This document shows, one piece after another, positions 1-64,000 of a stretch of 64,000 nucleotides of DNA. Location: NCBI RefSeq assembly GCF_045679555.1, contig NC_092096.1, positions 26,128,954 to 26,192,953 of the forward strand, in the 5' to 3' direction. Position 1 is the stretch's first letter; every line of letters begins with the position of its first letter. The translations under genes were made by a program, and so were the position numbers. The notes beneath the pieces were generated by a model that saw nothing but the letters and a program-made list of their open reading frames with translations, was not told the origin of the DNA and did no database searches. Origin of the DNA: Salvelinus alpinus (Eukaryota; Chordata; Actinopteri; Salmoniformes; Salmonidae).

Positions 1-334
1 AAATTCACTGAGGATGGTCCTCCCCTTCCTCTTCTGAGCCTCCACTGATGGAAACCTCGCTATAGATATAAAATCATTTCATGGTTTGTATAAACATTAT
101 TTTAAATGGTCAAACATGTTTTTTTTCTGACCTGATTTCTTTCCACACATCACAATACTTATTATTTAAACATAATAAACCCCCAATCCCTGCTTCCCCC
201 AAAACACATGTGAATATTGGACTATATATTGTGCATTATACTTCTGCTAACATGTCTATTCTATTCTACTGAGTTTATTATATTATTGTTGCATTGTCCA
301 GAAGGAACCTGCACGTAAGCATTTCGTTGGACAT
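1..334. repeat. AT-rich upstream DNA with dispersed repeat tail
   Basis: No gene seen. The last 60 bp (GAAGGAACCTGCACGTAAGC, then ATTTCGTTGGAC) resemble the end of a dispersed fish repeat; related words recur at 31770-31840 and 49340-49400. Confidence 0.4.
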
Positions 335-788
335 ACACACTACCAGTCAAAAGTTTTAGAACACCTATTCATTCAAGGGTTTTTCTTTATTTTTACTATT
401 TTCTACATTGTAGAATAATAGTAAAGACATCAAAACTATGAAATAGCACATATGGAATCATGTAGTAACCAAAAAAGTTTTAAACAAAATATATTTTAGA
501 TTTGAGATTCTTCAAATAGCCACCCTTTGCCTTGATGAGAGCTTTGCACACTCTTGGCATTCTCTCAACCAGCGTAACCTGGAATGTTTTTCCAACAGTC
601 TTGAAGGAGTTCCCACATGCTGAGCACTTGTTGGCTGCTTTTCCTTCACTCTGCGGTCTGACTCATCCCAAACCATCTCAATTTGGTTGAGGTCGGGGGA
701 TTGTGGAGGCCAGGTCATCTGATGCAGCACTCCATCACTTTCCTTCTTGGTAAAATAGCCCCTACACAGCCTGGAGGTGTGTTGGGTT
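335..788 (-). pseudogene. Tc1/mariner 3' fragment with transposase C-terminus
   Basis: Terminal repeat sequence (CACTACCAGTCAAAAGTTTT) starts at about 339. On the minus strand, 512-730 encodes a Tc1 transposase tail with SPDLNQIEMVWDE, carrying the last catalytic Glu, and ending AKLSSRQRVAI. The rest of the element is missing; it stops where the MITE at 790 begins. The reading frame drifts after SAQH compared with other copies of this fish family, so it is dead. Confidence 0.8.
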
Positions 789-789
789 C

Positions 790-1307
790 AACTGGTCTCA
801 TAGACGTAACATGGTAAACATAAATCCGGGACCCTCAAATTAGTATGATATGTCATGTTTGGTATGGTTACATAAGATAGAAGGATACTTAAGCCAAGAA
901 CAAAAGGAGGGTGGTTCGTTGGGTGTATAATGTGAACATCTAGCAACCCAAAGCCTGTGTTTATCTCATCACAAACAACTTTAGCGTTTTAGTTATTTAG
1001 CAACTTTGCAACTACTTACAATTTTTTTAGCTATTTTGTAACTCCTTAGTTTATTAACTATCCCTTCTAATAGTTTTAGCTAACCCTTCCCCTTTAACCT
1101 AACTCCTAACCTTAACCCTAACCTCTAGTGTTAGCTAAAGTTAGCATTAGCCACCTAGCTAACATCAGCCACAACAAATTGGATTCATAACATATACGTT
1201 TTAAGTGATCCAAAAATTAATACACACCATACGAAACATAACATATCATACTAAATGGAGTGTCTTGGATTTATGTACAGAAAAATATGAAATTCTCTGA
1301 GACCAGT
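790..1307. mobile_element. Palindromic MITE of about 518 bp
   Basis: Ends are inverted: ACTGGTCTCA at 791-800 against TGAGACCAGT at 1298-1307. The inner arms also pair (TTAGTATGATATGTCATGTT near 840 against CATAACATATCATACTAAAT near 1237). There is no coding capacity. It contains a short CCTAACCTTAACCCTAACC run at 1097-1120 that is only coincidentally telomere-like. Confidence 0.65.
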
Positions 1308-1391
1308 ATTACAACTTTAAACTTGTTAATTGATTTATTAAATTGATTGATTGGCCAGAGATTCCGCTCACCTGGTGTCCCCAGTATACGA

Positions 1392-1952
1392 CAGGGGTGT
1401 CAAACTCCTGTTGCCCTGGGGGCCGCATTCATTCTTCAACGAGGTCTGGAGGGCCGCACTGAACATTTTCTATATTTCCTTGCGTCAAAATGTGCAAAAA
1501 ATAGTCTTCTATCCATCGTTTTGGGAATTTTCGATGCGCCCTGACTGTTTAGTGATTATTAGCGAGCTGGACAGTCAAGAAACTGTATGAATGTAGATCC
1601 ATTGACTGTGCAGTGATTATTAGTGAGCTGGACACATAGCCGAAGGAAAGTAGGGGGTCTGAGGGGGTTGCAGCATCCTCTGAAAATTTGGATAAAAAAA
1701 GAATATGACAAAAAAAGCTAGTGTACTGGGCCTTTACTAGTCCTGTATCAGGTGACTGATATAGCTAGCTGTAGTGCAGCCCCCCCCCCCCACAAAAAAA
1801 ATCAGCAGCTATGGCTGGTTTTAGTCATTTTAAAGTATATTCAGTTCGCCATCCCCAATTAAAAAAAATATATATATATATGTAAAAGAAATACACGATC
1901 CAAAAAAATACAAAATTGCTTTGCGGGCAAATATGTATGTTTGACACTCCTG
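1392..1952. mobile_element. hAT-type non-autonomous element, 561 bp, with 8-bp TSD
   Basis: It starts CAGGGGTGTCAAACTC and ends TTTGACACTCCTG, an inverted pair. It is flanked by GTATACGA (1384-1391) and GTCTACGA (1953-1960), a target-site duplication matching at 7 of 8 bases, the length expected for hAT. There is no transposase. It contains a segment shared with 23700-23770 in the opposite orientation. Confidence 0.85.
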
Positions 1953-2149
1953 GTCTACGATTACAGGGGATGGGAAGTATGACAAGACAGATTTAGGTAC
2001 TGGTATTTTCCCCCATTGAAATAGCCTACAATGGAACAAAGATGCATAGCCTCTCTCTGTAGATAAACAAATTCAGATTAGTTGAGCAGCTTTGGTTTAT
2101 ACAAGGTCACATTTGATTTGCATTGGGTGAATAGACCACATAACATTGT

Positions 2150-2486
2150 ACTATTTTTGCATGTCAAGAGCTCGGGGCATCCACGATAATGTTATGAACA
2201 GTACCAGGGTAATACTATGCTGACGTGTATAACCTCCACGTGCACCGGAAGATCTTATTTCACTCTGATTACGCGTCCAAGGAATAGCCCCATCTGCCCC
2301 ATTCATTTCTAATCCTGTACCCGGAAAAGTAACTCTTTGACGTGTATGCATGGTACCGTGTGTTTCCGGTATAGCGTGTGTTCACAGTTATCCAGCCTTT
2401 TCCTCTTGGGTTTCAATAGAACAGTCACTTTGGACTCCCGGCTCCTTACCTATTTCCCCCTAAACGGCGTATCTAACTTTGTGGAC
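2150..2486 (+). promoter_or_regulatory. snd1: Candidate snd1 promoter and 5' leader
   Basis: There is no TATA box at a plausible distance. The stretch holds an E-box CACGTG (2237-2242), ETS-type ACCGGAAG (2244-2251), CCGGAA (2321-2326) and, reversed, TTTCCGGT (2363-2370). CRE-like TGACGTG occurs at 2221-2227 and 2338-2344. Clustered ETS sites in a TATA-less region are typical of widely expressed housekeeping genes, which fits snd1. The transcription start is not visible. An ATG at 2346 in weak context is in frame with the main start and would add 47 residues if the transcript began upstream of it. Confidence 0.55.
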
Positions 2487-63398
<60,912 letters not shown>

Positions 63399-63577
63399 GT
63401 AAGATGGATTACTGTGAGAGAAATGTGTGTGTGCGACTGAGGAATAATTGTGTGTGTGTGTTTACTGTTATGTGACTAGGCTTATATGTTGTGTGTTTTC
63501 CCCCCTGCAGTGTGTGTGTGTGCAATGTTCCTGCACATTCTTGGGCCAACATTCTTCTTGATAATATAATTGCCAAA

Positions 63578-63809
63578 CCTTGACCCACCAGTCTCAATGC
63601 CCTCCAGTCTCTCCCAAACCCCTCCCCAGGACAAACCTTGACCCACCAGTCTCAATGCCCTCCAGTCTCTCCCAAACCCCTCCCCAGGACAAACCTTGAC
63701 CCACCAGTCTCAATGCCCTCCAGTCTCTCCCAAACCCCTCCCCAGGACAAACCTTGACCCACCAGTCTCAATGCCCTCCAGTCTCTCCCAAACCCCTCCC
63801 CAGGACAAA
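63578..63809 (+). repeat. 58-bp tandem repeat, four identical copies
   Basis: Units begin at 63578, 63636, 63694 and 63752: CCTTGACCCACCAGTCTCAA and onward through CCCTCCCCAGGACAAA. Units appear identical over their length, suggesting very recent amplification. The array is 180 bp after exon 14, in intron 14. Confidence 0.95.
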
Positions 63810-64000
63810 CCTTGTCATCTGATCTATAGATTAATCACTCTAAGTAATATCCATAATACCAGTCCCCCCCCCTCCCATATTATAGCAATAAAGGCTGATC
63901 TAAATATAGTTCCCTCTGCGTTAATAAAGTCATCTAGGAAGTTGTTTACGTGTTCCAGGGACAGCAGACAGCGTCTCTGTTTATGAAAATTGATTGGGCT

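Noticed and set aside
1097..1120. Telomere-like CCCTAA sequence
   Set aside because: Only one true CCCTAA word in a short degenerate run inside a MITE; no interstitial telomere array.
2337..2339. Start of snd1 at TTG 2337
   Set aside because: Not a plausible vertebrate start; the ATG at 2487 has good context and matches the family N-terminus.

Overview
The window is vertebrate genomic DNA from the 5' half of a single intron-rich gene on the plus strand: snd1, encoding Tudor-SN (staphylococcal nuclease domain-containing protein 1). Fourteen coding exons can be placed by hand between 2487 and 63398. They join with canonical GT/AG borders and consistent phase into 513 uninterrupted codons. These cover the N-terminus and the first three staphylococcal-nuclease-like (SN) repeats. 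The fourth SN repeat, the Tudor domain and the C-terminus must lie beyond position 64000. No other host protein-coding gene and no rRNA or true tRNA gene is recognisable.

The repeats point to a salmonid fish: several Tc1/mariner families, tRNA-derived SINEs whose tail matches a LINE 3' end, fish-type hAT MITEs, and very expanded minisatellites. The species, and which salmonid duplicate (ohnolog) this is, cannot be decided from the window.

Layout: 1-2150 is upstream DNA made of a Tc1 fragment and two MITEs. 2150-2486 is a TATA-less promoter/5' leader candidate with three CCGGAA (ETS-type) cores, an E-box and two TGACGTG sites. 2487-19471 carries exons 1-9, with introns holding a tRNA SINE, a dead full-length Tc1, hAT and Tc1 MITEs, and a SINE that ends 23 bp before exon 7. 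19472-32146 is intron 9 (12.7 kb), with a hAT element broken by a LINE, a 3.1-kb 41-bp minisatellite of about 75 copies, and a hAT with a BED-finger remnant that contains a SINE with a tenfold 21-bp internal expansion. 32252-47648 is intron 10 (15.4 kb), with a 2-kb 12-bp minisatellite, a DNA transposon split by a younger Tc1, 14-bp and 39-bp arrays, a mosaic of Tc1 pieces, and a TCTG/TCTC tract. 47751-59348 is intron 11 (11.6 kb), with a hAT MITE, and a BED-type hAT broken by a 5'-truncated LINE. 59349-64000 carries exons 12-14 with 44-bp and 58-bp tandem arrays.

The most interesting points are structural. Introns fall at corresponding positions of the three SN repeats, as if exon structure records domain duplication. 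Several nested insertions can be ordered in time from intact target-site duplications. Most long tandem arrays are pyrimidine-rich on the sense strand, and one resembles dozens of decoy splice acceptors. The long open frames of 200-750 codons in these arrays are artefacts of repeat units lacking stop codons. I found no previously undescribed multi-gene system.
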